Source: Ptiloglossa arizonensis (Eukaryota; Arthropoda; Insecta; Hymenoptera; Colletidae). Taken from it: DNA of 64,000 nucleotides. The DNA lies in contig NW_027478593.1 in assembly GCF_051014685.1 (NCBI RefSeq), positions 62,001 through 126,000 of the forward strand. Reading direction: 5' to 3'. The first letter of the stretch is position 1, and each line of letters starts with the position of its first letter. Below, piece by piece: positions 1 to 11,799 of this stretch. A model generated the notes under the pieces. It was not told the DNA's origin and did no database searches. It was given only the letters and a program-made list of their open reading frames with translations. The position numbers were made by a program, and so were the translations under genes.

Positions 1-3000
1 AGAAATGGTTGAGAAGACAACAAATCTTTCGCATTTCTGCTGCTACAAACGCTTAACCAGAATGGCCTATGGGAAAAATACACATACCGTTGTAATGGGG
101 CGAGTCTCTACTTTCAGATGCAATAGGAATTTATGGGTTAGGTCAATCCGTTCGCGACATATGGGAGTTTGAAGCTAAGAAATGGTTGAGAAGACAACAA
201 ATTTTTCGCAATTCTGCTGCTCCAAACGCTTAACCAGAATGGCCTAGGGAAAAAATACACATACCGTTGTAATCGGGCGAGTTTCTACTTTCAGACGCTG
301 CAGGAATTTTTGGGTTAGGTCAATCTGTTCGCGAGATATGGGAGTTTGAAGCCAAGAAATAGTTGAGACGGTAACAAATATTTCGCACTTCTGCGGCTCC
401 AAACGCTTAACCAGAATGGCCTAAGGAAAAAATACACATACCGTTGGAACCGGACGAGTTTCTACTTTCAGACGCAATAGGAATTTTTGGGTTAGGTCAA
501 TCCGTTAGCGAGATATGGGAGTTTGAAGCTAATAAACGGTTGAGAAGGCAACAAATCTTTCGCACCTCTGCTGCTCCAATCGCTTAACCAGATTGGCCTA
601 GGGAAAAAATACACATACCGTTGTAGTCGGGCGAGTTTCTACTTTCAGACGCAGCATGAATTTTTGGGTTTTTTCAATCTGTTCGCGAGATATGGCAGTT
701 TGAAGCTAAGAAATAGTTGAGAAGGCAACAAATTATTCGCACTTCTGCTGCTCCAAAAGCTTAACCAGAATGGTCTAGGGAAAAAATACACATACCGCTG
801 TAATCGGGCGAGTTTCAACTTTCAGACGCAGCAGGAGTTTCTGGGTCTGGTCTATCCGTTCGCGAGATATGGGACATTGAAGCCAAGAAATAGTTGAGAA
901 GACAACAAATTTTTCGCACTTCTGCTGCTCCAAACGCTTAACCAGATTGGCCTAGGGAAAAAATACACATACCGTTGTATTCGGGCGAGTTTCCACTTTC
1001 ACATGCAATAGGAATTTTAGGGTTAGGTCAATCCGTTCGCGAGATATGGGACTTTGAAACTAAGAAATGGTTGACAAGACAACAAATTTTTCGCACTTCT
1101 TTTACTCCAATCGCGTAACCAGGATGGCCTAGGGTACATATACACATACCGTTGTAACCGGACGAGTTTCTACTTTCAGACGCAATAGGAATTTTTGGTT
1201 AGGTCAATCCGTTCGCGAGATATGGGAGTTTGAAGCTAAGAAATGGTTGAGAAGGCAACAAATTTTTCGCACTTCTGCTGCTCCAATCGCTTAACCAGAT
1301 TGGCCTAGGGAAAAAATACACATACCGTTGTAATCGGGCGAGTTTCTACTTTCAGACGCAGCAGGAATTTTTGGGTTTGGTCAATCCGTTCGCGAGATAT
1401 GGGACTTTGCAACTAAGAAATGGTTGACAAGACAACAAATTTTTCGCACTTCTGCTACTCCAATCGCGTAACCAGGATGGCCTAGGGGACATATACACAT
1501 ACCGTTGTAATCGGGCGAGTTTCTACTTTCAGACGCAGCAGGAACTTTTGGGTTAGGTCAATCCGTTCGCGAGATATGGGAGTTTGAAGCTAAGAAATGG
1601 TTGACAAGACAACAAATTTTTCGCACCTCTGCTGCTCCAAACGCTTAACCAGAATGGTCTAGGGAAAAAATACACATACCGTTGTAATCGGGCGAGTTTC
1701 TACTTTCAGACGCAGCAGGAGTTTCTGGGTCTGGTCTATCCGTTCGCGAGATATGGGAGTTTGAAGCTAAGAAATGGTTGAGAAGGCAACAAATTTTTCG
1801 CACTTCTGCTGCTCCAATCGCTTAACCAGAATGGCCTAGGGGAAAAATACACAAACCGTTGTAACTGGACGAGTTTCTACTTTCAGACGCAATAGGAATT
1901 TTTGGGTTACGTCAATCCGTTCGCGAGATATGGGAGATTGAATCTAAGAAATGGTTGAGAAGACAACAAATCTTTCGCATTTCTGCTGCTACAAACGCTT
2001 AACCAGAATGGCCTATGGGGAAAAATACACATACCGTTGTAATGGGGCGAGTCTCTACTTTCAGATGCAATAGGAATTTATGGGTTAGGTCAATCCGTTC
2101 GCGACATATGGGAGTTTGAAGCTAAGAAATGGTTGAGAAGACAACAAATTTTTCGCACTTCTGCTGCTCCAATCGCTAAACCAGAATGGCCTAGGGAAAA
2201 AATACACATACCGTTGCAACCGGACGAGTTTCTACTTTCAGACGCAATAGGAATTTTTGGGTTAGGTCAATCCGTTCGCGACATATGGGAGTTTGAAGCT
2301 AAGAAATGGTTGAAAAGACAACAAATTTTTCGCAATTCTGCTGCTCCAAACGCTTAACCAGAATGGCCTAGGGTAAAAATACACATACCGTTGTAATCGG
2401 GCGAGTTTCTACTTTCAGACGCAGCAGGAATTATTGGGTTTGGTCAATCCGTTCGCGAGATATGGGAGTTTGAAGCTAAGAAATGGTTGACAAGGCAACA
2501 AATTTTTCGCACTTCTGCTGCTCCAATCGCTTAACCAGATTGGCCTAGGGAAAAAATACACATACCGTTGTATTCGGGCGAGTTTCCACTTTCAGACGCA
2601 ATAGGAATTTTTGGGTTAGGTCAATCCGTTCGCGAGATATGGGAGTTTGAAACTAAGAAATGGTTGAGAAGGCAACAAATTTTTCGCACTTTTGCTGCTC
2701 CAATCGCTTAACCAGAATGGCCAGGGAAAAAATACACATACCGTTGCAACCGGACGAGTTTCTACTTTCAGACGCAATAGGAATTTTTGGGTTAGGTCAA
2801 TCCGTTAGCGAGATATGGGAGTTGAAGCTAAGAAATGATTGAGAAAACAACAAATTTTCGCAATTCTGTTGCTCCACACGCTTAACCAGAATGGCCTAGG
2901 GAAAAAATACACATACCGTTGTAACTGGACGAGTTTCTACTTTCAGACGCAATAGGAATTTTTGGGTTAGGTCAATCCGTTAGCGAGATATGGGAGTTTG

Positions 3001-3787
3001 AAGCTAAGAAATGGTTGAGAAGGCAACAAATTTTTCGCACCTCTGCTGCTCCAATCGCTTAACCAGAATGATCTAGGGAAAAAATACACATACCGTTGTA
3101 ACTGGATGAGTTTCTACTTTCAGACGCAATAGGAATTTTTGGGTTACGTCAATCCGTTCGCGAGATATGGGAGATTGAATCTAAGAAATGGTTGAGAAGA
3201 CAACAAATCTTTCGCATTTCTGCTGCTACAAACGCTTAACCAGAATGGCCTACGGAAAAAATACACATACCGTTGTAACCGGACGAGTTTCTACTTTCAG
3301 ACGCAGCAGGAATTTTTGGGTTTGGTCAATCCGTTCGCGAGATATGGGACTTTGAAGCTAAGAAATGGTTGAGAAGGCAACAAATTTGCCGCACTTCTGC
3401 TGCTCCAATCGCTTAACCAGAATGGCCTATGGGAAAAATACACATACCGTTGTAATCAGGCGAGTTTCTACTTTCAGATGCAATAGGAATTTTTGGTTAG
3501 GTCAATCTGTTCGCGTGATATGGGAGTTTGAAGCTAAGAAATGGTTGAGAAGGCAACAAATTTTTCGCACTTCTGCTGCTCCAATCGCTTAACCAGAATG
3601 GCCTAGGGGAAAAAATACACAAACCGTTGTAACTGGACGAGTTTCTACTTTCAGACGCAATAGGAATTTTTGGGTTACGTCAATCCGTTCGCGAGATATG
3701 GGAGATTGAATCTAAGAAATGGTTGAGAAGACAACAAATCTTTCGCATTTCTGCTGCTACAAACGCTTAACCAGAATGGCCTATGGG
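1..3787 (+). repeat. Left segment of relatively diverse monomers
   Basis: About 21 monomers that differ from each other more than those further right. Many carry GACGCAATAGGAATTTTT instead of GACGCAGCAGG, and several have an AACCGGACG or AACTGGACG variant. A marker monomer with AAATCTTTCGCATTTCTGC and GCTACAAACG appears at about 1, 1947, 3185 and 3720, so the segment is itself built of duplicated pieces, about 11 and 21 monomers apart for the pairs I compared. The first 190 bases match about 1947-2140. No gene is present. Confidence 0.85.
262..278 (+). other. CENP-B-box-like 17-mer, example near the left end
   Basis: TACCGTTGTAATCGGGC compared with the mammalian CENP-B box pattern NTTCGNNNNANNCGGGN: the CG at 4-5, A at 10 and CGGG at 13-16 agree, and the two T at 2-3 do not (A and C here), giving 7 of 9 essential bases. 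Against the human form it matches 11 of 17. It sits at monomer positions about 25-41 and recurs in many monomers. Protein binding is inference. Confidence 0.4.
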
Positions 3788-3803
3788 AAAAAAACAAAAA
3801 AAA

Positions 3804-3884
<81 letters not shown>

Positions 3885-3890
3885 AATAAA
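3788..3890 (+). repeat. A-rich run replacing part of one monomer
   Basis: The run is A only, except for C at 3795, 3804 and 3884 and T at 3887; 3805-3883 is 79 consecutive A. On the left it is joined to a monomer at CCTATGGG, and on the right to a short ATACACA followed directly by AGCTAAGAAATGG. About 87 bp of monomer (positions about 25-111) is missing. The surrounding sequence (3719-4140) is a copy of 1-420, so the missing part is known from that copy. The monomer containing the run spans 188 bp (3775 to 3963) instead of 177, so the inserted length nearly equals the lost length. It could be a real A-rich insertion with a deletion, or a base-calling failure. Confidence 0.9.
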
Positions 3891-5220
3891 ATACACAAGC
3901 TAAGAAATGGTTGAGAAGACAACAAATTTTTCGCAATTCTGCTGCTCCAAACGCCTAACCAGAATGGCCTAGGGGAAAAAAAGACACATACCGTTGTAAT
4001 CGGGCGAGTTCTACTTTCAGACGCTGCAGGAATTTTTGGGTTATGGTCAATCTGTTCGCGAGATATGGGAGTTTGAATGCCAAGAAATAGTTGAGACGGT
4101 AACAAATATTTCGCACTTCTGCGGCTCCAAACGCTTAACCAGAATGGCCTAGGGAAAAAATACACATACCGTTGTATACGGGCGAGATTTCACTTTCACA
4201 TGCAATAGGAATTTTAGGGTTAGGTCAATCCGTTCGCGAGATATGGGACTTTGAAACTAAGAAATGGTTGACAAGACAACAAATTTTTCGCACTTCTGCT
4301 ACTCCAATCGCGTAACCAGGATGGCCTAGGGTACAGATACACATACCGTTGTAACCGGACGAGTTTCTACTTTTCAGACGCAATAGGAATTTTTGGTTAG
4401 GTCAATCCGTTCGCGAGATACGGGAGTTTGAAGCTAAGAAATGGTTGAGAAGGCAACAAATTTTTCGCACTTCTGCTGCTCCAATCGCTAACCAGATTGG
4501 CCTGGGGAAAAAATACACATACCGTTGTAATCGGGCGGTTTCTACTTTCAGACGCAGCAGGAATTTTTGGGTTTGGTCAATCCGTTCGCGAGATATGGGA
4601 CTTTGCAACTAAGAATATGGTTGACAAGACAACAAATTTTTCGCACTTCTGCTACTCCAATCGCGTAACCAGGATGGCCTAGGGGGACATATACACATAC
4701 CGTTGTAATCGGGCGAGTTTCTACTTTCAGACGCAGCAGGAACTTTTGGGTTAGGTCAATCCGTTCGCGAGATATGGAGTTTGAAGCTAAGAAATGGTTG
4801 ACAAGACAACAAATTTTTCGCACTTCTGCTGCTCCAATCGCATAACCAGATTGGCCTAGGGAAAAAATACACATACCGTCGTAATCGGGCGAGTCTCTTA
4901 CTATCAGACGCAACAGGAATTTTTGGGTTTTGTCAATCTGTTCGTGAGATATGGGGAGTTTTGTAGCTAAGAAAATAGTTGAGAAGACCAACAAATTTTT
5001 TCGCACCTCTGCTGCTCCAACGCTTAACCAGAATGGTCTAGGAAAAAATACGACATCCGTTGTAATCGGGCGAGTTTCTACTTTCAGACGCAGCAGGAGG
5101 TTTCTGGGTCTGGTCTATCCGTTCGCGAGATATGGGAGTTTGAAGCTAAGAAATGGTTGAGAAGGCAACAAAAATTTTTCGCACCTCTGCTGCTCCAATC
5201 GCTTAACCAGATTGGCCCTA
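3891..5220 (+). repeat. Indel-rich satellite stretch, probable low-quality sequence
   Basis: About eight monomers with roughly twenty one-base insertions or deletions that are not shared by other copies. Examples: a lost T near 4007, an extra T near 4042 and 4077, an extra T near 4371, a lost A near 4536, an extra T near 4613, an extra G near 4681, several extra bases at 4950-5000, a lost A near 5019, extra A at about 5170, and an extra C near 5215. Underneath, 3900-4140 matches 180-420, 4150-4790 matches about 950-1590, and 4980-5160 resembles about 1620-1770. The private indels begin right after the A-run and stop at about 5220. This looks like unpolished long-read consensus or a patched join, rather than biology. 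Confidence 0.8.
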
Positions 5221-6812
5221 GGGAAAAAATACACATACCGTTGTAATCGGGCGAGTTTCTACTTTCAGACGCAGCAGGAATTTTTGGGTTTGGTCAATCC
5301 GTTCGCGAGATATCGGACTTTGAAGCTAAGAAATGGTTGACAAGATAACAAATTTTTCGCAAATCTGCTGCCCCAAACGCTTAACCAGAATGGTCTAGGG
5401 GAAATATACACATCCCTTTGTAATCGGGCGAGTTTCTACTTTCAGACGCAACAGGAATTTTTGGGTTTTGTCAATCTGTTCGCGAGATATGGGAGTTTGA
5501 AGCTAAGAAATAGTTGAGAAGACAACAAGTTTTTCGCACTTCTGCTGCTCCAAACGCTTAACTAGAATGGCCTAGGGAAAAAATACACATACCGTTGTAA
5601 TCGGGCGAGTTACCACTTTCAGATGCAATAGGAATTTTAGGATTAGGTCAATCCGTTCGCGAGATATGGGACTTTGAAACTAAGAAATGGTTGACAAGAC
5701 AACAAATTTTTCGCACTTCTGCTACTCCAATCGCGTAACCAGGATGGCCTAGGGGACATATACACATACCGTTGTAATCGGGCGAGTTTCTACTTTCAGA
5801 CGCAGCAGGAACTTTTGGGTTAGGTCAATCCGTTCGCGAGATATGGGAGTTTGAAGCTAAGAAATGGTTGACAAGACATCAAATTTTTCGCAATTCTGCT
5901 GCTCGAATCGCTTAACCAGATTCGCCTAGGGAAAAAATACACATACCGTTGAAATCGGGCGGGTTTCAACTTTCAGACGCAGCAGGAGTTTCTGGGTCTG
6001 GTCTATCCGTTCGCGAGATATGGGACATTGAAGCTAAGAAATGGTTGACAAGACAACAAATTTTTCGCACTTCTGCTGCTCCAATCGCTTAACCAGGATG
6101 GCCTAGGGGAAATATACACATTCCGCTGTAATCGGGCGAGTTTCTACTTTCAGACGCAGCAGGAATTTTTGGGTTTGGTCAATCCGTTCGCGAGATATCG
6201 GACTTTGAAGCTAAGAAATGGTTGACAAGATAACAAATTTTTCGCACATCTGCTGCCCCAAACGCTTAACCAGAATGGCCTAGGGGAAAAATACACATAC
6301 CGTTGTAATCGGGCGAGTTTCTAATTTCAGACGCAGCAGGAATTATTGGGTTTGGTCAATCCGTTCGCGAGATATGGGAGTTTGAAGCTAAGAAATGGTT
6401 GAGAAGGCAACAAATTTTTCGCACTTCTGCTGCTCCTATCGCTTAACCAGATTGGCCTAGGGAAAAAATACACACACCGTTGTATTCGGGCGAGTTTCCA
6501 CTTTCAGATGCAATAGGAATTTTAGGATTAGGTCAATCCGTTCGCGAGATATTGGACTTTCAAGCTAAGAAATGGTTGACAAGACAAAAATTTTTCGCAC
6601 TTCTGCTACTCCAATCGCGTAACCAGGATGGCCTAGGGGACATATACACATACCGTTGTAATCGGGCGAGTTTCTACTTTCAGACGCAGCAGGAACTTTT
6701 GGGTTAGGTCAATCCGTTCGCGAGATATGGGAGTTTGAAGCTAAGAAATGGTTGACAAGACAACAAATTTTTCGCACTTCTGCTGCTCCAATCGCTTAAC
6801 CAGATTGGCCTA
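5221..6812 (+). repeat. 9-mer block (1,592 bp), copy 1
   Basis: Nine monomers repeated almost without change 1,592 bp downstream. Shared private variants include GATATCGGAC with GATAACAAATTTTTCGCAAA, the CATCCCTTTG monomer near 5410, GAGTTACCACTTTC near 5610, and GCTCGAATCGC near 5902. Similarity begins at about 5225 and runs to about 6855, overlapping the start of copy 2 as expected for a tandem duplication. Confidence 0.85.
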
Positions 6813-8447
6813 GGGCAAAAATACACATACCGTTGTAATCGGGCGAGTTTCTACTTTCAGACGCAGCAGGAATTTTTGGGTTTGGTCAATCCGTTCGCGA
6901 GATATCGGACTTTGAAGCTAAGAAATGGTTGACAAGATAACAAATTTTTCGCAAATCTGCTGCCCCAAACGCTTAACCAGAATGGTCTAGGGGAAATATA
7001 CACATCCCTTTGTAATCGGGCGAGTTTCTACTTTCAGACGCAACAGGAATTTTTGGGTTTTGTCAATCTGTTCGCGAGATATGGGAGTTTGAAGCTAAGA
7101 AATAGTTGAGAAGACAACAAGTTTTTCGCACTTCTGCTGCTCCAAACGCTTAACTAGAATGGCCTAGGGAAAAAATACACATACCGTTGTAATCGGGCGA
7201 GTTACCACTTTCAGATGCAATAGGAATTTTAGGATTAGGTCAATCCGTTCGCGAGATATGGGACTTTGAAACTAAGAAATGGTTGACAAGACAACAAATT
7301 TTTCGCACTTCTGCTACTCCAATCGCGTAACCAGGATGGCCTAGGGGACATATACACATACCGTTGTAATCGGGCGAGTTTCTACTTTCAGACGCAGCAG
7401 GAACTTTTGGGTTAGGTCAATCCGTTCGCGAGATATGGGAGTTTGAAGCTAAGAAATGGTTGACAAGACATCAAATTTTTCGCAATTCTGCTGCTCGAAT
7501 CGCTTAACCAGATTCGCCTAGGGAAAAAATACACATACCGTTGAAATCGGGCGGGTTTCAACTTTCAGACGCAGCAGGAGTTTCTGGGTCTGGTCTATCC
7601 GTTCGCGAGATATGGGACATTGAAGCTAAGAAATGGTTGACAAGACAACAAATTTTTCGCACTTCTGCTGCTCCAATCGCTTAACCAGGATGGCCTAGGG
7701 GAAATATACACATTCCGCTGTAATCGGGCGAGTTTCTACTTTCAGACGCAGCAGGAATTTTTGGGTTTGGTCAATCCGTTCGCGAGATATCGGACTTTGA
7801 AGCTAAGAAATGGTTGACAAGATAACAAATTTTTCGCACATCTGCTGCCCCAAACGCTTAACCAGAATGGCCTAGGGGAAAAATACACATACCGTTGTAA
7901 TCGGGCGAGTTTCTAATTTCAGACGCAGCAGGAATTATTGGGTTTGGTCAATCCGTTCGCGAGATATGGGAGTTTGAAGCTAAGAAATGGTTGAGAAGGC
8001 AACAAATTTTTCGCACTTCTGCTGCTCCTATCGCTTAACCAGATTGGCCTAGGGAAAAAATACACACACCGTTGTATTCGGGCGAGTTTCCACTTTCAGA
8101 TGCAATAGGAATTTTAGGATTAGGTCAATCCGTTCGCGAGATATTGGACTTTCAAGCTAAGAAATGGTTGACAAGACAAAAATTTTTCGCACTTCTGCTA
8201 CTCCAATCGCGTAACCAGGATGGCCTAGGGGACATATACACATACCGTTGTAATCGGGCGAGTTTCTACTTTCAGACGCAGCAGGAACTTTTGGGTTAGG
8301 TCAATCCGTTCGCGAGATATGGGAGTTTGAAGCTAAGAAATGGTTGACAAGACAACAAATTTTTCGCACTTCTGCTGCTCCAATCGCTTAACCAGATTGG
8401 CCTAGGGCAAAAATACACATACCGTTGTAATCGGGCGAGTTTCTACT
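6813..8447 (+). repeat. 9-mer block (1,592 bp), copy 2
   Basis: Near-identical to 5221-6855. It diverges from copy 1 at about 8458, where GACGCAACAGG replaces GACGCAGCAGG. It is also the left part of the 12-mer duplicated at 2,123 bp, so the 9-mer duplication is nested within a later, larger one or predates it. Confidence 0.85.
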
Positions 8448-8939
8448 TTCAGACGCAACAGGAATTTTTGGGTTTTGTCAATCTGTTCGCGAGATATGGG
8501 AGTTTGAAGCTAAGAAATAGTTGAGAAGACAACAAATTTTTCGCACTTCTGCTGCTCCAAACGCTTAACCAGAATTGTCTAGGGAAAAAATACACATACC
8601 GTTGTATTCGGGCGAGTTTCTAGTTTCAGATGCAATAGGAATTTTAGGGTTAGTTCAAATCCGTTCGCGGGATATGGGACTTTGAAGCTAAGAAAAGGTT
8701 GACAGGACAACAAATTTTTCGCACTTCTGCTGCTCCAAACGCTTAACCAGAATGGCCTAGGGAAAAAATATACCTACCGTTGTAACCGGACGAGTTTCTA
8801 CTTTCAGACGCAATAGGAATATTTGGTTAGGTCAATCCGTTCGCGAGATACGGGAGTTTGAAGCTGAGAAATGGTTGAGAAGGCAACAAATTTTTCGCAC
8901 TTCTGCTGCTTCAATCGCTTAACCAGATAGGCCTAGGGA

Positions 8940-11093
8940 AAAAATACACATACCGTTGTAATCGGGCGAGTTTCTACTTTCAGACGCAGCAGGAATTTTT
9001 GGGTTTGGTCAATCCGTTCGCGAGATATCGGACTTTGAAGCTAAGAAATGGTTGACAAGATAACAAATTTTTCGCAAATCTGCTGCCCCAAACGCTTAAC
9101 CAGAATGGTCTAGGGGAAATATACACATCCCTTTGTAATCGGGCGAGTTTCTACTTTCAGACGCAACAGGAATTTTTGGGTTTTGTCAATCTGTTCGCGA
9201 GATATGGGAGTTTGAAGCTAAGAAATAGTTGAGAAGACAACAAGTTTTTCGCACTTCTGCTGCTCCAAACGCTTAACTAGAATGGCCTAGGGAAAAAATA
9301 CACATACCGTTGTAATCGGGCGAGTTACCACTTTCAGATGCAATAGGAATTTTAGGATTAGGTCAATCCGTTCGCGAGATATGGGACTTTGAAACTAAGA
9401 AATGGTTGACAAGACAACAAATTTTTCGCACTTCTGCTACTCCAATCGCGTAACCAGGATGGCCTAGGGGACATATACACATACCGTTGTAATCGGGCGA
9501 GTTTCTACTTTCAGACGCAGCAGGAACTTTTGGGTTAGGTCAATCCGTTCGCGAGATATGGGAGTTTGAAGCTAAGAAATGGTTGACAAGACATCAAATT
9601 TTTCGCAATTCTGCTGCTCGAATCGCTTAACCAGATTCGCCTAGGGAAAAAATACACATACCGTTGAAATCGGGCGGGTTTCAACTTTCAGACGCAGCAG
9701 GAGTTTCTGGGTCTGGTCTATCCGTTCGCGAGATATGGGACATTGAAGCTAAGAAATGGTTGACAAGACAACAAATTTTTCGCACTTCTGCTGCTCCAAT
9801 CGCTTAACCAGGATGGCCTAGGGGAAATATACACATTCCGCTGTAATCGGGCGAGTTTCTACTTTCAGACGCAGCAGGAATTTTTGGGTTTGGTCAATCC
9901 GTTCGCGAGATATCGGACTTTGAAGCTAAGAAATGGTTGACAAGATAACAAATTTTTCGCACATCTGCTGCCCCAAACGCTTAACCAGAATGGCCTAGGG
10001 GAAAAATACACATACCGTTGTAATCGGGCGAGTTTCTAATTTCAGACGCAGCAGGAATTATTGGGTTTGGTCAATCCGTTCGCGAGATATGGGAGTTTGA
10101 AGCTAAGAAATGGTTGAGAAGGCAACAAATTTTTCGCACTTCTGCTGCTGCTATCGCTTAACCAGATTGGCCTAGGGAAAAAATACACACACCGTTGTAT
10201 TCGGGCGAGTTTCCACTTTCAGATGCAATAGGAATTTTAGGATTAGGTCAATCCGTTCGCGAGATATTGGACTTTCAAGCTAAGAAATGGTTGACAAGAC
10301 AAAAATTTTTCGCACTTCTGCTACTCCAATCGCGTAACCAGGATGGCCTAGGGGACATATACACATACCGTTGTAATCGGGCGAGTTTCTACTTTCAGAC
10401 GCAGCAGGAACTTTTGGGTTAGGTCAATCCGTTCGCGAGATATGGGAGTTTGAAGCTAAGAAATGGTTGACAAGACAACAAATTTTTCGCACTTCTGCTG
10501 CTCCAATCGCTTAACCAGATTGGCCTAGGGCAAAAATACACATACCGTTGTAATCGGGCGAGTTTCTACTTTCAGACGCAACAGGAATTTTTGGGTTTTG
10601 TCAATCTGTTCGCGAGATATGGGAGTTTGAAGCTAAGAAATAGTTGAGAAGACAACAAATTTTTCGCACTTCTGCTGCTCCAAACGCTTAACCAGAATTG
10701 TCTAGGGAAAAAATACACATACCGTTGTATTCGGGCGAGTTTCTAGTTTCAGATGCAATAGGAATTTTAGGGTTAGTTCAAATCCGTTCGCGGGATATGG
10801 GACTTTGAAGCTAAGAAAAGGTTGACAGGACAACAAATTTTTCGCACTTCTGCTGCTCCAAACGCTTAACCAGAATGGCCTAGGGAAAAAATATACCTAC
10901 CGTTGTAACCGGACGAGTTTCTACTTTCAGACGCAATAGGAATATTTGGTTAGGTCAATCCGTTCGCGAGATACGGGAGTTTGAAGCTGAGAAATGGTTG
11001 AGAAGGCAACAAATTTTTCGCACTTCTGCTGCTTCAATCGCTTAACCAGATAGGCCTAGGGAAAAAATACACATACCGTTGTAATCGGGCGAG
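8940..11093 (+). repeat. 12-mer block (2,123 bp), second copy
   Basis: Matches 6817-8970 at an offset of 2,123 bp (12 x 177 minus 1). Shared markers include the TAGTTCAAATCCGTTCGCGG monomer (about 8655 and 10778), the AATATACCTACCG monomer (about 8768 and 10891) and the GATAGGCC junction (about 8929 and 11052). A one-base difference is the GCTGCTATCG near 10148 against GCTCCTATCG near 8025. Divergence starts at GGCGAGATTC near 11090. Confidence 0.85.
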
Positions 11094-11799
11094 ATTCTAC
11101 TTTCAGACGCAGCAGGAATTTCTGGGTCTGGTCCATCCGTTCGCGAGATATGGGACATTGAAGCCAAGAAATAGTTGAGAAGACAACAAATTTTTCGCAC
11201 TTCTGCTGCTCCAAACGCTTAACTAGAATGGCCCAGGGAAAAAATACACATACCGCTGTAATCGGGCGAGTTACCACTTTCAGATGCAATAGGAATTTTA
11301 GGATTAGGTCAATCCGTTCGCGAGATATGGGACTTTGAAACTAAGAAATGGTTGACAAGACAACAAATTTTTCGCACTTCTGCTGCTCCAATCGCTTAAC
11401 CAGATTGGCCTAGGGAAAAAATACACATACCGTTGTATTCGGGCGAGTTTCCACTTTCAGATGCAATAGGAATTTTAGGATTAGGTCAATCCGTTTGCGA
11501 GATATGGGACTTTGAAACTAAGAAATGGTTGACAAGACAACAAATTTTTCGCACTTCTGCTACTCCAATCGCGTAACCAGGATGGCCTAGGGGACATATA
11601 CACATGCCGTTGTAATCGGGCGAGTTTCTACTTTCAGACGCAGCAGGAACTTTTGGGTTAGGTCAATCCGTTCGCGAGATATGGGAGTTTGAAGCTAAGA
11701 AATGGTTGACAAGACAACAAATTTTTCGCACTTCTGCTGCTCGAATCGCTTAACCAGATTCGCCTAGGGAAAAAATACACATACCGTTGAAATCGGGCG

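Noticed and set aside
3788..3890. Poly-A tail of a SINE, LINE or processed gene copy
   Set aside because: There is no element body on either side: satellite directly abuts the run, no clear target-site duplication is seen, and the AATAAA at its right end is followed by native monomer sequence.
4548..5006. Longest frame in the window, 152 codons on the minus strand
   Set aside because: It exists only because the one-base indels in the noisy stretch shift frames past the usual stops.
5301..5318. Second CENP-B-like match at TTCGCGAGATATCGGAC
   Set aside because: The spacing between TTCG and CGG is off by one from the CENP-B pattern, and most monomers read ATGGGA there.
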